Positions 1 through 6,166 of a DNA stretch of 10,703 bases are shown here, piece by piece. The notes beneath the pieces were generated by a model. It saw nothing but the letters and a program-made list of their open reading frames with translations, did not search any database and was not told the origin of the DNA. The DNA comes from JAOTYV01 sp041557595 (GTDB taxonomy: Bacteria > Pseudomonadota > Alphaproteobacteria > UBA8366), in NCBI GenBank assembly GCA_041557595.1, contig JBFFGE010000164.1:1-10703 (forward strand), in the 5' to 3' direction. Position 1 is the first letter of the stretch; the number at the start of each line of letters is the position of its first letter. The position numbers and the translations under genes were made by a program.

Positions 1-553
1 ACATCGAGGATGTCGCGCGCCGCGCGGCCGTCGAAGGGTTCCTGGCCCTGGCGCCGGACGGCCTGTCGCCGATCGGCGGCTATCCGGGCAATGACGATGA
101 TGGCCGTGCGATGCAGAAAAGCCTCGATCAATCCAAGTTGCGGCAGGTATGGTCAACAGCGCCCGCTATCTGAAAGCGCATACCCTGTCGACCGGCAAGC
201 TCGGGGCGACGGGTTTCTGTTGGGGCGGCGCGACGACCAATTTCCTGGCGGTAACGCTCGGCAGCGACCTCCATGCGGCGGTCCCGTATTATGGACGCGC
301 GCCGGCCACCGGTGACGTCGCCAACATTCGGGCGCCGTTGCTCATTCACTACGCCGAGAACGATCCGAAGGTTAACGCGACGCAGCCCGGCTATGAGGCC
401 GCTCTCAAGACCAACAAGGCGCAATACGAGATGCATACCTATCCCGGGACGCGTCACGGGTTTCATAACAATTCGACGCCGCGGCACGACAAGGAGGCGG
501 CGGAATTGTCCTGGAAGCGCACGATCGCCTTCTTCAAGAAAAACCTGGCCTGA
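1..553 (+). pseudogene. Dienelactone hydrolase family protein, 3' part, with apparent one-base frameshift
   Basis: Alpha/beta-hydrolase of the dienelactone hydrolase (carboxymethylenebutenolidase) family, which hydrolyses dienelactones and related esters or lactones in the cytoplasm. The gene begins before the window. From base 3 to about 146 the family sequence runs in frame 3 (IEDVARR, LALAPDGLSP, GGYPGNDD, ending KLRQ), and that frame stops at 171-173. From 149 it continues in frame 2 (MVNSARYLKAH) to TGA at 551-553. The frame-2 part carries the whole visible triad: nucleophile Cys in GFCWGG (codon 218-220), Asp in ENDPKV (362-364) and His in TRHGF (455-457). One extra base at about 147/148, restoring an Asp codon before ATG, would join both halves. 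The ATG at 149 is therefore not a natural start. Either the gene is a recent pseudogene or the base is a sequencing or assembly error. Family assignment is secure; the state of the gene is not. Confidence 0.85.
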
Positions 554-607
554 TACCGACGGATCGTCGAGGGGAAGATCGCCCCGATTCCGTGGGTTTC
601 GCGCGTG

Positions 608-624
608 CGGCCGTGACACGGCCG
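608..624. repeat. GC-rich hairpin between genes
   Basis: CGGCCGT (608-614) and its exact complement ACGGCCG (618-624) flank a 3-base loop, 55 bp after the dienelactone hydrolase stop. No T-run follows on either strand, so a simple intrinsic terminator is not supported. It may still slow or end transcription before the nitroreductase gene. The rest of the 554-727 gap shows nothing else that I can name. Confidence 0.25.
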
Positions 625-727
625 GTGTCCGACGGTACCGTATCCGCAAAGCGTCGTTCGCGGTCGGCCGCGTGGTGGCCGTATGGTCCGAATGACGCCG
701 AGTGCAACCGGTGCGAGGATATACGCG

Positions 728-1369
728 ATGCCCGAGGGAACCGATCTCTTCCATATCATGCAAACGATGCGGGCGATGCGCCGGCTGAAACCGGACCCGG
801 TACCGGAGGAACTCGTTCGGAAAATCCTCGAAGCCGGTATTTGCGCGCCCAATGGCGGCAACACCCAGCGTTGGCGTTTCCTGGTCATCAAGGACACGGC
901 GATCAAGAAAGCGGTACAAGTGCACTACAAGCGCGCGCTCGACGAGGTCGTCGGTCCGCGTTATGCCTCCAGCGCGCCGCCGCCCGGCTCGACGAAGGAA
1001 AAATATCATCGTCAACATTCGGCTGTGGAGTACCTGACCGATCATTTTCATGAGGCGCCGATTTGGATCGTGCCGTGCATCGACCATGGCACCGACAAAC
1101 CGAACCGTTCGTCCGGCGCATCGATCTACCCGGCGGTTCAGAACATGCTGCTGACCGCCCGTGCGCTCGGTCTCGGCGCGACCCTGACCACGCGGCATCT
1201 GTTGTTCGAAAAGGAATCCGAGGCGGCGCTGCAACTGCCTCCCGGCGTGCATTCCTATGCGATCCTCCCGATCGGGTATCCGATGGGGAATTTCGGACCG
1301 GTCGGCCGCGGCGAGCTCGCTCAATTCGTGTGCCTCGATCGCTGGGGCGAACCCTATCCGGGGCTGTAG
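728..1369 (+). CDS. Nitroreductase-family FMN oxidoreductase
   Basis: Cytoplasmic FMN-dependent NAD(P)H oxidoreductase of the nitroreductase superfamily, 213 aa, a usual length. Visible features: an N-terminal basic cluster RAMRRLK (15-21) of the type that binds FMN phosphate; APNGGN (40-45), matching the family's APSxxNxQPW region but reading NTQRW; a central helix LLTARALGLGATLTT (141-155); and a C-terminal PIGYP (181-185) with GPVGR. ATG 728 was chosen because GCGAGGA lies at 712-718 and the family homology begins just after; an in-frame ATG at 683 would add 15 unconserved residues. The family includes nitroaromatic and quinone reductases, dehalogenases and unsaturated-carbonyl reductases, and the sequence does not fix the substrate. 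It is followed on the same strand by an NTF2-like gene and a hydroxyacid dehydrogenase, so it may belong to a small redox cluster. Confidence 0.88.
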   Translation: MPEGTDLFHIMQTMRAMRRLKPDPVPEELVRKILEAGICAPNGGNTQRWRFLVIKDTAIKKAVQVHYKRALDEVVGPRYASSAPPPGSTKEKYHRQHSAVEYLTDHFHEAPIWIVPCIDHGTDKPNRSSGASIYPAVQNMLLTARALGLGATLTTRHLLFEKESEAALQLPPGVHSYAILPIGYPMGNFGPVGRGELAQFVCLDRWGEPYPGL

Positions 1370-1449
1370 CCTTTCGCGATGGAGTGCGTGTCTATGAGGG
1401 CGTTTGCGACCACTTGCCGAATCGCGCAAACATGCGGATCCGGTGGCGC

Positions 1450-1827
1450 ATGAACCGCGCATTCGCTCAAAACTTCTTGGCTCGGTTCGCGCAGACCGCG
1501 ATTGCGCGCGATCACGGCGCGCATATGAAGATGATCTCGAAGAAGGTCCGGCTTTATGGCCTGCCCGGGCATGAAGCGATCACCTACGACGATTGGTCGC
1601 AGCAATGCGCGCATGAATTCGCCCAGGGCCTCATGGATTCGATCAGCTATCTCGGCCTCGAAATGAAGCTGGAAACCGAAACGCTGATTTGCCTGGAAAC
1701 GCACGAGACCATCGAAGCGAAGGACGGCACGGTGCATGACCATCGGCTGGAGATCTTCATCGAACGCGAGGACGACGGGGAATGGCGGCTGGTCCAGGAA
1801 CGCATTTTGCCGCCGCAAAATCATTAG
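1450..1827 (+). CDS. SnoaL-like / NTF2-fold small protein of unknown function
   Basis: About 125 aa. The N-terminal helix NRAFAQNFLARFAQTAIARD, the HMKMISKKVRLYGLPGHEAI turn region and the C-terminal strands ending EDDGEWRLVQERILPP fit the cone-shaped NTF2/SnoaL fold, whose members bind or isomerise small hydrophobic molecules or act as accessory domains. No signal peptide or membrane segment is seen. The start is uncertain: in-frame GTG 1384, ATG 1432 and ATG 1450 are all possible and none has a strong ribosome site; GGTGG at 1442-1446 lies 3 bases before ATG 1450. The reading frame stays open far upstream inside the nitroreductase gene, but that part is a shadow. The next gene starts 61 bp downstream, so co-transcription with the hydroxyacid dehydrogenase is likely. 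No catalytic residues can be assigned. The fold call is from pattern memory and is moderate. Confidence 0.6.
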   Translation: MNRAFAQNFLARFAQTAIARDHGAHMKMISKKVRLYGLPGHEAITYDDWSQQCAHEFAQGLMDSISYLGLEMKLETETLICLETHETIEAKDGTVHDHRLEIFIEREDDGEWRLVQERILPPQNH

Positions 1828-1876
1828 AGTGCGGCAAACGCCACGCCGGCAAAACGCAGATGACTTTCGGGAAATT

Positions 1877-1882
1877 GGGGAG
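1877..1882 (+). promoter_or_regulatory. Ribosome binding site fixing the GTG start at 1889
   Basis: GGGGAG lies 6 bases before GTG 1889. It selects this GTG as the start of the hydroxyacid dehydrogenase over the in-frame ATG at 1736, which would overlap the previous gene and add unconserved sequence. Confidence 0.7.
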
Positions 1883-1888
1883 CGCGCA

Positions 1889-2866
1889 GTGAAGATTTCG
1901 ATTTTGGACGATTACCACGACACGGTTCGGGGGTTGCCGTGCTATTCCAAGCTGGACGGCCACGACGTTACGATCTGGACCGACCATGAGCAGGATGTGG
2001 ACGCCTTGGCGGAACGCCTGGCGGATACGGAAGTGCTTGTATTGATCCGCGAGCGGACCAAGATCCGCACGCCGCTGTTGGAACGATTGCCGAAGTTGCG
2101 GCTGATCAGTCAGCGCAGCGTTTATCCGCACATCGATATCGACACGTGCACGCGTCTTGGCGTGATCGTCTCGTCCGACATGCATATGGACACGCCGTCC
2201 TTTGCGACGGCCGAGCTGACCTGGGGTTTGGTGCTGGCGGCAATGCGCCGGATCCCGCAACAGATGGCGTCGCTCCAGGCGGGCAACTGGCAATCGGGCA
2301 TCGGCAGTTCGCTGGGCGGCAAGACCCTGGGGATTTACGGGTACGGCCGCATCGGCAAGGTTGTGGCGGGATACGGCGTCGCATTCGGTATGAACATTCT
2401 CGTATGGGCGCGCGAGGAATCGCGGGCACGGGCGCGCGATGACGGCTATGCCACAGCCGCGAGCAAGCAGGAATTCTTCGAGGCCTGCGATGTCCTGACG
2501 TTGCATATGCGTCTGTATGAGCCGACGCGGGGTATCGTCACCGCGAGCGACCTGGCGCACATGAAACCGACCGCTCTGCTGGTCAACACCAGCCGCGCGC
2601 CCTTGATCGAGTCCGGCGCGCTGGAAGCGGCGCTCGCCGCGGGGCGTCCGGGTATGGCCGCCGTCGATGTCTACGAAGACGAGCCGGTACGCGATACGGA
2701 TCATCCGTTGCTGACGATGGACAACGTGGTCTGCACCCCGCATGTCGGTTATGTGACGCGCGAGGAATACGATGTCCAATTCAGCGATATATTCGATCAG
2801 ATCATCGCGTATCAGGCCGGCGCGCCGACCAATGTCGTCAACCCGGAAGTGTTGTCGCGCGGATGA
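1889..2866 (+). CDS. D-2-hydroxyacid dehydrogenase (phosphoglycerate-dehydrogenase-like)
   Basis: NAD(P)-dependent D-isomer-specific 2-hydroxyacid dehydrogenase, 325 aa, interconverting a 2-oxoacid and a D-2-hydroxyacid in the cytoplasm. The substrate domain is built from both ends of the chain (about 1-110 and 290-325). The central Rossmann domain carries GYGRIG (151-156). The catalytic Arg-Glu-His set is visible: R236 in VNTSRAP, E265 in the DVYEDEP stretch (260-266) and H285 in TPHVGY. The N-terminus VKISILDDYHD is typical of a PGDH-like subgroup with the SVYPHIDID stretch at 78-85. The GTG start is supported by GGGGAG 6 bases upstream. It is last in a plus-strand run with the nitroreductase and NTF2-like genes, and convergent with a lipoprotein gene that ends 33 bp downstream. 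The specific substrate is not predictable; no serA-type ACT regulatory domain is present, so it is unlikely to be the serine-pathway enzyme. Confidence 0.92.
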   Translation: MKISILDDYHDTVRGLPCYSKLDGHDVTIWTDHEQDVDALAERLADTEVLVLIRERTKIRTPLLERLPKLRLISQRSVYPHIDIDTCTRLGVIVSSDMHMDTPSFATAELTWGLVLAAMRRIPQQMASLQAGNWQSGIGSSLGGKTLGIYGYGRIGKVVAGYGVAFGMNILVWAREESRARARDDGYATAASKQEFFEACDVLTLHMRLYEPTRGIVTASDLAHMKPTALLVNTSRAPLIESGALEAALAAGRPGMAAVDVYEDEPVRDTDHPLLTMDNVVCTPHVGYVTREEYDVQFSDIFDQIIAYQAGAPTNVVNPEVLSRG

Positions 2867-2875
2867 GACCGCCAG

Positions 2876-2904
2876 GATAGGCGACGTTGGAAATGCAGCC
2901 TATC
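2876..2904. terminator. Possible hairpin terminator between convergent genes
   Basis: GATAGGC (2876-2882) and its complement GCCTATC (2898-2904) form a 7-bp stem with a 15-base loop. The hairpin sits in the 33-bp space between the convergent hydroxyacid dehydrogenase and lipoprotein genes and includes the lipoprotein stop codon. The plus strand after it is pyrimidine-rich but has no real T-run. The loop is long for an intrinsic terminator. Confidence 0.25.
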
Positions 2905-3388
2905 TCTTCACTTTGTCGCAATTTTGGTAGCACACGCGTGTCGCTTTAACCTTCCCGCCGCATTGTTTGAAACACTGGCGATAGCCGCTGTCGCAATTGC
3001 CATTTGAGCGGTATTTGGAATAACTATACCTGTTGCCGCAGTTGTTGCGGGCGATGTCCCGGGTGGTGGAGCAACTCGATCTGCGCGATCGCTGGTGTTG
3101 TGCACTGGTGTGCGATCCGATGCTCCGCACGCATCCGCGATAGGTCGAATTTGCCCGCTCGAAGCAGTCCTTCTTCTGTTGAACGTTATTCGCCTCGCAT
3201 TGTTGCTTCTCTCCGCGCGCGTTGATGGCGCAAAGCTGCTTGTTCCCCTGGCAGGTTGCAACGCACGTTCGTCCTTGCGCGGATGCCGGCGGTGTCAACG
3301 TGTACCGCGTGGAGTATCGCGGTTCGGTCGAACATGCCGTAACGGCAATTCCTAGAAACAGGAATGTGAGAAGATTTTTGAAATACAT
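2900..3388 (-). CDS. Cysteine-rich putative lipoprotein, unknown function
   Basis: 162 aa. A short N-terminus and hydrophobic core (LLTFLFLGIAV) lead to the lipobox VTAC with C19 as lipidation site, so the mature protein should be membrane-anchored in the periplasm or outer membrane. The mature part is polar, basic and very rich in Cys (C19 plus 13 more), Asn, Gln, Ser and Arg. Cysteines at 42, 53, 64, 75 and 86 are exactly 11 apart, and 106 and 117 repeat that spacing. CxxxC pairs occur at 42/46, 139/143 and 153/157. This suggests a disulfide-bonded helical protein; I recognise no named domain. The start ATG 3388 has GGGGGA 5 bases upstream and a candidate promoter at 3441-3469. The gene is convergent with the hydroxyacid dehydrogenase. 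The gene call is firm because of the lipobox, ribosome site and cysteine pattern; the function is unknown. Confidence 0.82.
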   Translation of the reverse strand: MYFKNLLTFLFLGIAVTACSTEPRYSTRYTLTPPASAQGRTCVATCQGNKQLCAINARGEKQQCEANNVQQKKDCFERANSTYRGCVRSIGSHTSAQHQRSRRSSCSTTRDIARNNCGNRYSYSKYRSNGNCDSGYRQCFKQCGGKVKATRVCYQNCDKVKR

Positions 3389-3440
3389 TTAATTCCCCCG
3401 AAGGAGCGCTGCTGCTACGCGTCCCGAAATTTGGCTTGGT

Positions 3441-3469
3441 CTTATATTTTCACGAAACGACTGTAACAG
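3441..3469 (-). promoter_or_regulatory. Candidate sigma70 promoter of the cysteine-rich lipoprotein gene
   Basis: On the minus strand, CTGTTA (complement of 3464-3469) and TATAAG (complement of 3441-3446) are separated by exactly 17 bases. The -10 matches TATAAT at 5 of 6 positions, the -35 at 3 of 6. A start near 3434 would give a leader of about 46 bases. The region is a local AT-rich patch in GC-rich DNA. Confidence 0.45.
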
Positions 3470-3521
3470 CCGGGGTCGATGCCAAACCAGCCATTTGGTG
3501 ATGCGCGGACTTGGCGGCCGG

Positions 3522-3537
3522 TTCGGCATTTGCCGAA
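3522..3537. repeat. Short perfect inverted repeat
   Basis: TTCGGCA (3522-3528), two T bases, and TGCCGAA (3531-3537). It lies in the 244-bp space between the two minus-strand envelope genes. On the plus strand it is followed by A-residues, and on the minus strand the T-run comes before the hairpin, so it does not fit an intrinsic terminator for the upstream PagL-like gene. Apart from this and the promoter at 3441-3469 the intergenic space shows nothing clear. Confidence 0.3.
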
Positions 3538-3632
3538 AAACGACGATGTGCGGGCCGGCCGTTACGCGAGACCGAAAGCCCGCCGTGTGGGTTAAGCGGT
3601 TGCCGCGGACGCCAAAATCGGGGCCGAATGGG

Positions 3633-4229
3633 TCAGTTGAAGAGCTTGTCCCAGGGCACCGCGACGGTGGCGAGGAAATTGTTCGCGCCCGGGTTCTCGG
3701 AATCCGAACTTAGAATTTCCCCATGCGATTGATGCGTGTACGTCGCGCCAAATCGCCATCCGGACTGGGCCACATAGAAGAGCGAAATACCGGAATGGAA
3801 CAGCGCGACGCTTTTCAGTTCCCTGCCGCCGCCATTGTCATAAACGCCGATGGCGACAAACGGACGTGCTTCGAACCGCTGCCCGATCGGGATCAGGCCC
3901 TGGACGCCGCCATAACCCATGATACTGCCCTCATGGGTGGCCCAGGCGCCGGCGTATGGCTGCACGTAGAAGGACTCGCCGAATTTCACGAGCGACACGC
4001 CGGGGACCACATCGAGCTGAAACAACGCTGCCTTGTTTCCGCCGTCGGTGTCGTTGACGTTGAATATCCCGGCGCCGAAACTGATCAGGCTGGGCGAATT
4101 CTTTGTGTCGAAAAACGATACATTCTGGGCAAGGCCCGTGGCGCTCGTCAGGAATATTAGGATCGGTGTGAGAAGAACACTCAGGAATGCACGTCGCGGC
4201 ACAGCGGATTTCCTTTTTTTGTCCTGCAT
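3633..4229 (-). CDS. PagL-like acyloxyacyl hydrolase (lipid A 3-O-deacylase family) outer-membrane protein
   Basis: 198 aa. A basic N-terminus and hydrophobic segment (about 13-30) ending SATGLAQN form a signal peptide cut near residue 35. The mature part has alternating polar and aromatic strands typical of a small outer-membrane beta-barrel. The C-terminal part carries the family signature: YTHQS with H166 and S168 as candidate catalytic pair, then ENPGANNF (178-185) matching the NPG motif. PagL removes the 3-O acyl chain of lipid A with a His-Ser-Glu triad. Here the Glu is not obvious: E171 and E178 are near, but the position after NPG is Ala/Asn. Activity is therefore uncertain. The last residues (VPWDKLFN) do not show the usual terminal Phe. 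A promoter candidate lies at 4269-4297. It is divergent from the TauD gene and transcribed toward the lipoprotein gene. Confidence 0.7.
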   Translation of the reverse strand: MQDKKRKSAVPRRAFLSVLLTPILIFLTSATGLAQNVSFFDTKNSPSLISFGAGIFNVNDTDGGNKAALFQLDVVPGVSLVKFGESFYVQPYAGAWATHEGSIMGYGGVQGLIPIGQRFEARPFVAIGVYDNGGGRELKSVALFHSGISLFYVAQSGWRFGATYTHQSHGEILSSDSENPGANNFLATVAVPWDKLFN

Positions 4230-4268
4230 CGCTGATTTCGTTTCGCAGGCGTTTCTTGATCGTATCGC

Positions 4269-4297
4269 AATATCGGCAGCACCGCTGTAGATTTCAA
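4269..4297 (-). promoter_or_regulatory. Candidate sigma70 promoter of the PagL-like gene
   Basis: On the minus strand TTGAAA (complement of 4292-4297; 5 of 6 to consensus) and GATATT (complement of 4269-4274; 4 of 6) are spaced by 17 bases. The expected start near 4262 leaves a leader of about 33 bases before ATG 4229. The same 125-bp divergent region must also serve the TauD-family operon, for which I could not place a convincing plus-strand promoter. Confidence 0.5.
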
Positions 4298-4354
4298 GCC
4301 CGTCTTGTCACCGCCCGCGTAATGCAATTACTCTTGGTCCGAGAGGAAGATGCA

Positions 4355-5197
4355 ATGACCCTCGAAATCAATTGTCTCGGGAAGTATGCGGGCGCGGAGG
4401 CGGTCGGTGTCGACCTGCGTCAGCCGCAAGATGCCGAAACCAGACGCCGGCTCAACGATGCATTGGTCGACCATGTCGCGCTCGTCGTACGCGATCAGCA
4501 TCTGGAAGCCAGTGAATTCGTCACCGCCATGGCGAATTTCGGTGAGCCCATGGAGCAAAATTTCAGCAGTTACCGCCATGAGACCGAAGAATTGGTCAAT
4601 CTCGTCTCCAATACTTTTCCGGCCAAGAGCGGCGAGCGCGTCTACCATTCAAATTATTGGCATACCGATCACACCAATCGGGAGGAGCCGCCGAACTACA
4701 CCGCGCTCTATGCTGTCGAATTGCCGAAGTCGGGCGGCGGCGATACCGGAATCGTCAACATGCGCGCCGGCTACGAACGGCTGCCGGCGCCGTTGCGGGC
4801 GCGGATCGCAGGGCTTCGCACGGTCAATGTCTTCCAGGGCAGTGCATCCACCACAAAATCCCATCGATATGGCGTTTCGGATAGGGCTGTCGACGACGTT
4901 CCCGTTGTCCACCCGTTGATCCGCACGCATCCCGCGAACGGCACAAAGGCCATTTACGTGCATCAGGGCAAGCTCGAGAAATTCGTTGGCATGACACCGG
5001 AAGAAAGCCATGCCCTGTTGTCCGAAATCTTGGCGGAGGCGATCCGGCCGGACCTGATCTATCGCCACAAATGGCGCCTTGGCGATTTGCTGATCTGGGA
5101 CGACCGGTCGACCATGCATATGGCGCACGCGGATTACGACCTTACGGAAACGCGGACCCTCTACCGAGTGCTCGTAAGGGGCGACCGGCCCTACTGA
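4355..5197 (+). CDS. TauD/TfdA-family Fe(II)/2-oxoglutarate-dependent dioxygenase
   Basis: 280 aa cytoplasmic non-heme iron oxygenase that couples oxidative decarboxylation of 2-oxoglutarate to hydroxylation of a substrate, often releasing sulfite from sulfonates or cleaving aryl ethers. The facial triad is complete: H103-x-D105 in YWHTDHT and the distal H255 in DDRSTMHMAH. R267, with R271 in TRTLYRVLVRGDRP, fits the 2-oxoglutarate-binding arginine. The spacing closely matches TauD (H99, D101, H255, R266 in E. coli, from memory). The fold starts at MTLEINCLG, with GAEAVGVDL being the usual family opening. ATG 4355 has AGGAAG 5 bases upstream; the earlier in-frame ATG 4187 lies inside the divergent gene and is rejected. 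It is first of four same-strand genes (next start 87 bp on). Substrate unknown: taurine, other sulfonates, 2,4-D-like ethers or small acids are all possible. Confidence 0.92.
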   Translation: MTLEINCLGKYAGAEAVGVDLRQPQDAETRRRLNDALVDHVALVVRDQHLEASEFVTAMANFGEPMEQNFSSYRHETEELVNLVSNTFPAKSGERVYHSNYWHTDHTNREEPPNYTALYAVELPKSGGGDTGIVNMRAGYERLPAPLRARIAGLRTVNVFQGSASTTKSHRYGVSDRAVDDVPVVHPLIRTHPANGTKAIYVHQGKLEKFVGMTPEESHALLSEILAEAIRPDLIYRHKWRLGDLLIWDDRSTMHMAHADYDLTETRTLYRVLVRGDRPY

Positions 5198-5270
5198 GCG
5201 TCCTTTCCCCGGGGGGTCTCTATTGACCCTTCCCCGCGTCCGCCATCCGGTGGGCGCCGGCTGATCCTCA

Positions 5271-5275
5271 AGGAG
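5271..5275 (+). promoter_or_regulatory. Ribosome binding site selecting ATG 5285
   Basis: AGGAG abuts the in-frame ATG at 5276 with no spacer, which would be unusable, but lies 9 bases before ATG 5285. This argues for the later start (MKIWLQSG) in the racemase-like gene. Confidence 0.65.
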
Positions 5276-5284
5276 ATGGCGACA

Positions 5285-6064
5285 ATGAAAATCTGGCTGC
5301 AGAGCGGGAGCGCCTTGGCGTCGGATAGCGCAACGCCGTACGGACGTTTGTACGAAGACTCTCTGGGACGTCACCTGAATTCCGTCGCGCGCCCGGGCAC
5401 CACGCTTCAGGCGGGCGGAATCGACGGCACGCCCTTCGGCAAGGATCGATACCGTGCGGCCTATCATCAAGTCGTGTCATTGATGATGGAGAGCATCCTG
5501 CGCGCGGAGGCGGAGGGTTTCGACGCGGTCGCGGTCATCAATACCCTCGATCATGGATACTACGAATTGCGCGAGGTGCTGGAGGTACCGGTCGTTTTCA
5601 TTTCCGAGAGTTCGATGTGTCTGGCGTGCCAGCTCGCGCCGAGCTTCAGCTTCGTTACCCACAATCCTCTCATTCTGCAGCACGTTTCCGAGTTGGCGCA
5701 TCGCTATGGCCTCGCCGGCCGCATGGTCGCGGGCGGCTCGATGGTGCTGACCTATGAAGATTTTCCGAAGATGTATGACGAGCCGCAGCGCTATATCGAC
5801 GCTTTCGCGGCGGCCGCCCGGCCGGTCATCGATCGGGGCGCGGGAATGCTCCTGGTTGCGGGCAATCCGCTGAACATGTTCCTGATCGATCAGGGGGTGC
5901 GGGAGATCGATGGCGTGCCGATCCTCGATTGCTGCGCGGCGGCGGTGAAGACCGCGGAGCTCTTGGTCGATTTGGATAATATGGGTATTCGCCGCAGCAC
6001 CAAAGGGTTGTTCGCGGCACCGCCGGCGGAAGATCGCGCCCGGCTTCGAGACTTGTACAGGTAA
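5285..6064 (+). CDS. Asp/Glu/hydantoin racemase superfamily protein lacking the usual catalytic cysteines
   Basis: 259 aa, normal family length. Homology to the hydantoin/aspartate racemase fold is seen in the domain order: MKIWLQSG strand; GFDAVAVINTLDHG (78-91); the VPVV-x-ISESS stretch (101-110); SFVTHNP (122-128); RYGLAGR (140-146); RGAGMLLVAGNP (184-195); and VPILDCCAAAVKTAELL (211-227). Family enzymes use two cysteines for proton abstraction and return, in motifs like IACFxDP and VLGCxGM. By hand alignment these positions are T87 and G193 here. Other Cys residues (112, 115, 216, 217) are not at the canonical sites. The protein may have lost racemase activity, use other residues, or act as a decarboxylase or isomerase-like enzyme or a binding protein. 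It is second in the TauD-led operon, followed by a barrel-like protein and a flavoprotein. Fold assignment is good, reaction unknown. Confidence 0.8.
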   Translation: MKIWLQSGSALASDSATPYGRLYEDSLGRHLNSVARPGTTLQAGGIDGTPFGKDRYRAAYHQVVSLMMESILRAEAEGFDAVAVINTLDHGYYELREVLEVPVVFISESSMCLACQLAPSFSFVTHNPLILQHVSELAHRYGLAGRMVAGGSMVLTYEDFPKMYDEPQRYIDAFAAAARPVIDRGAGMLLVAGNPLNMFLIDQGVREIDGVPILDCCAAAVKTAELLVDLDNMGIRRSTKGLFAAPPAEDRARLRDLYR

Positions 6065-6166
6065 GGCGCAAAGAGGCCACGCGCCCCGGTTTGCCGCCGG
6101 GAACGAGCCTGTTAGCATCAAGGACGAACAGGACGCCGCCGCGGCGCGACTCCGGGGAGAACAATT

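Noticed and set aside
128..1462. Long open frame of 444 codons on the minus strand
   Set aside because: It lies opposite the dienelactone hydrolase and nitroreductase genes, has low-complexity Arg/Gly/His-rich composition with no motif, and is a GC-driven shadow.
1736..1888. N-terminal extension of the hydroxyacid dehydrogenase from ATG 1736
   Set aside because: It overlaps the previous gene in another frame and is not family sequence; GTG 1889 has a good ribosome site.
1757..2779. Open minus-strand frame of 340 codons
   Set aside because: Fully antisense to the hydroxyacid dehydrogenase gene, which has complete catalytic motifs; the antisense product resembles nothing.
3522..3537. Inverted repeat as intrinsic terminator of the PagL-like gene
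   Set aside because: The T-run lies before, not after, the hairpin on the minus strand; kept only as a repeat.
4305..4333. Possible plus-strand promoter TTGTCA with ATTACT 17 bases away, before the TauD gene
   Set aside because: The -10 matches only 3 of 6 bases and no second feature supports it.
4187..4354. N-terminal extension of the TauD-family protein from ATG 4187
   Set aside because: It overlaps the divergent PagL-like gene and its promoter; the family start MTLEIN matches ATG 4355 with AGGAAG upstream.
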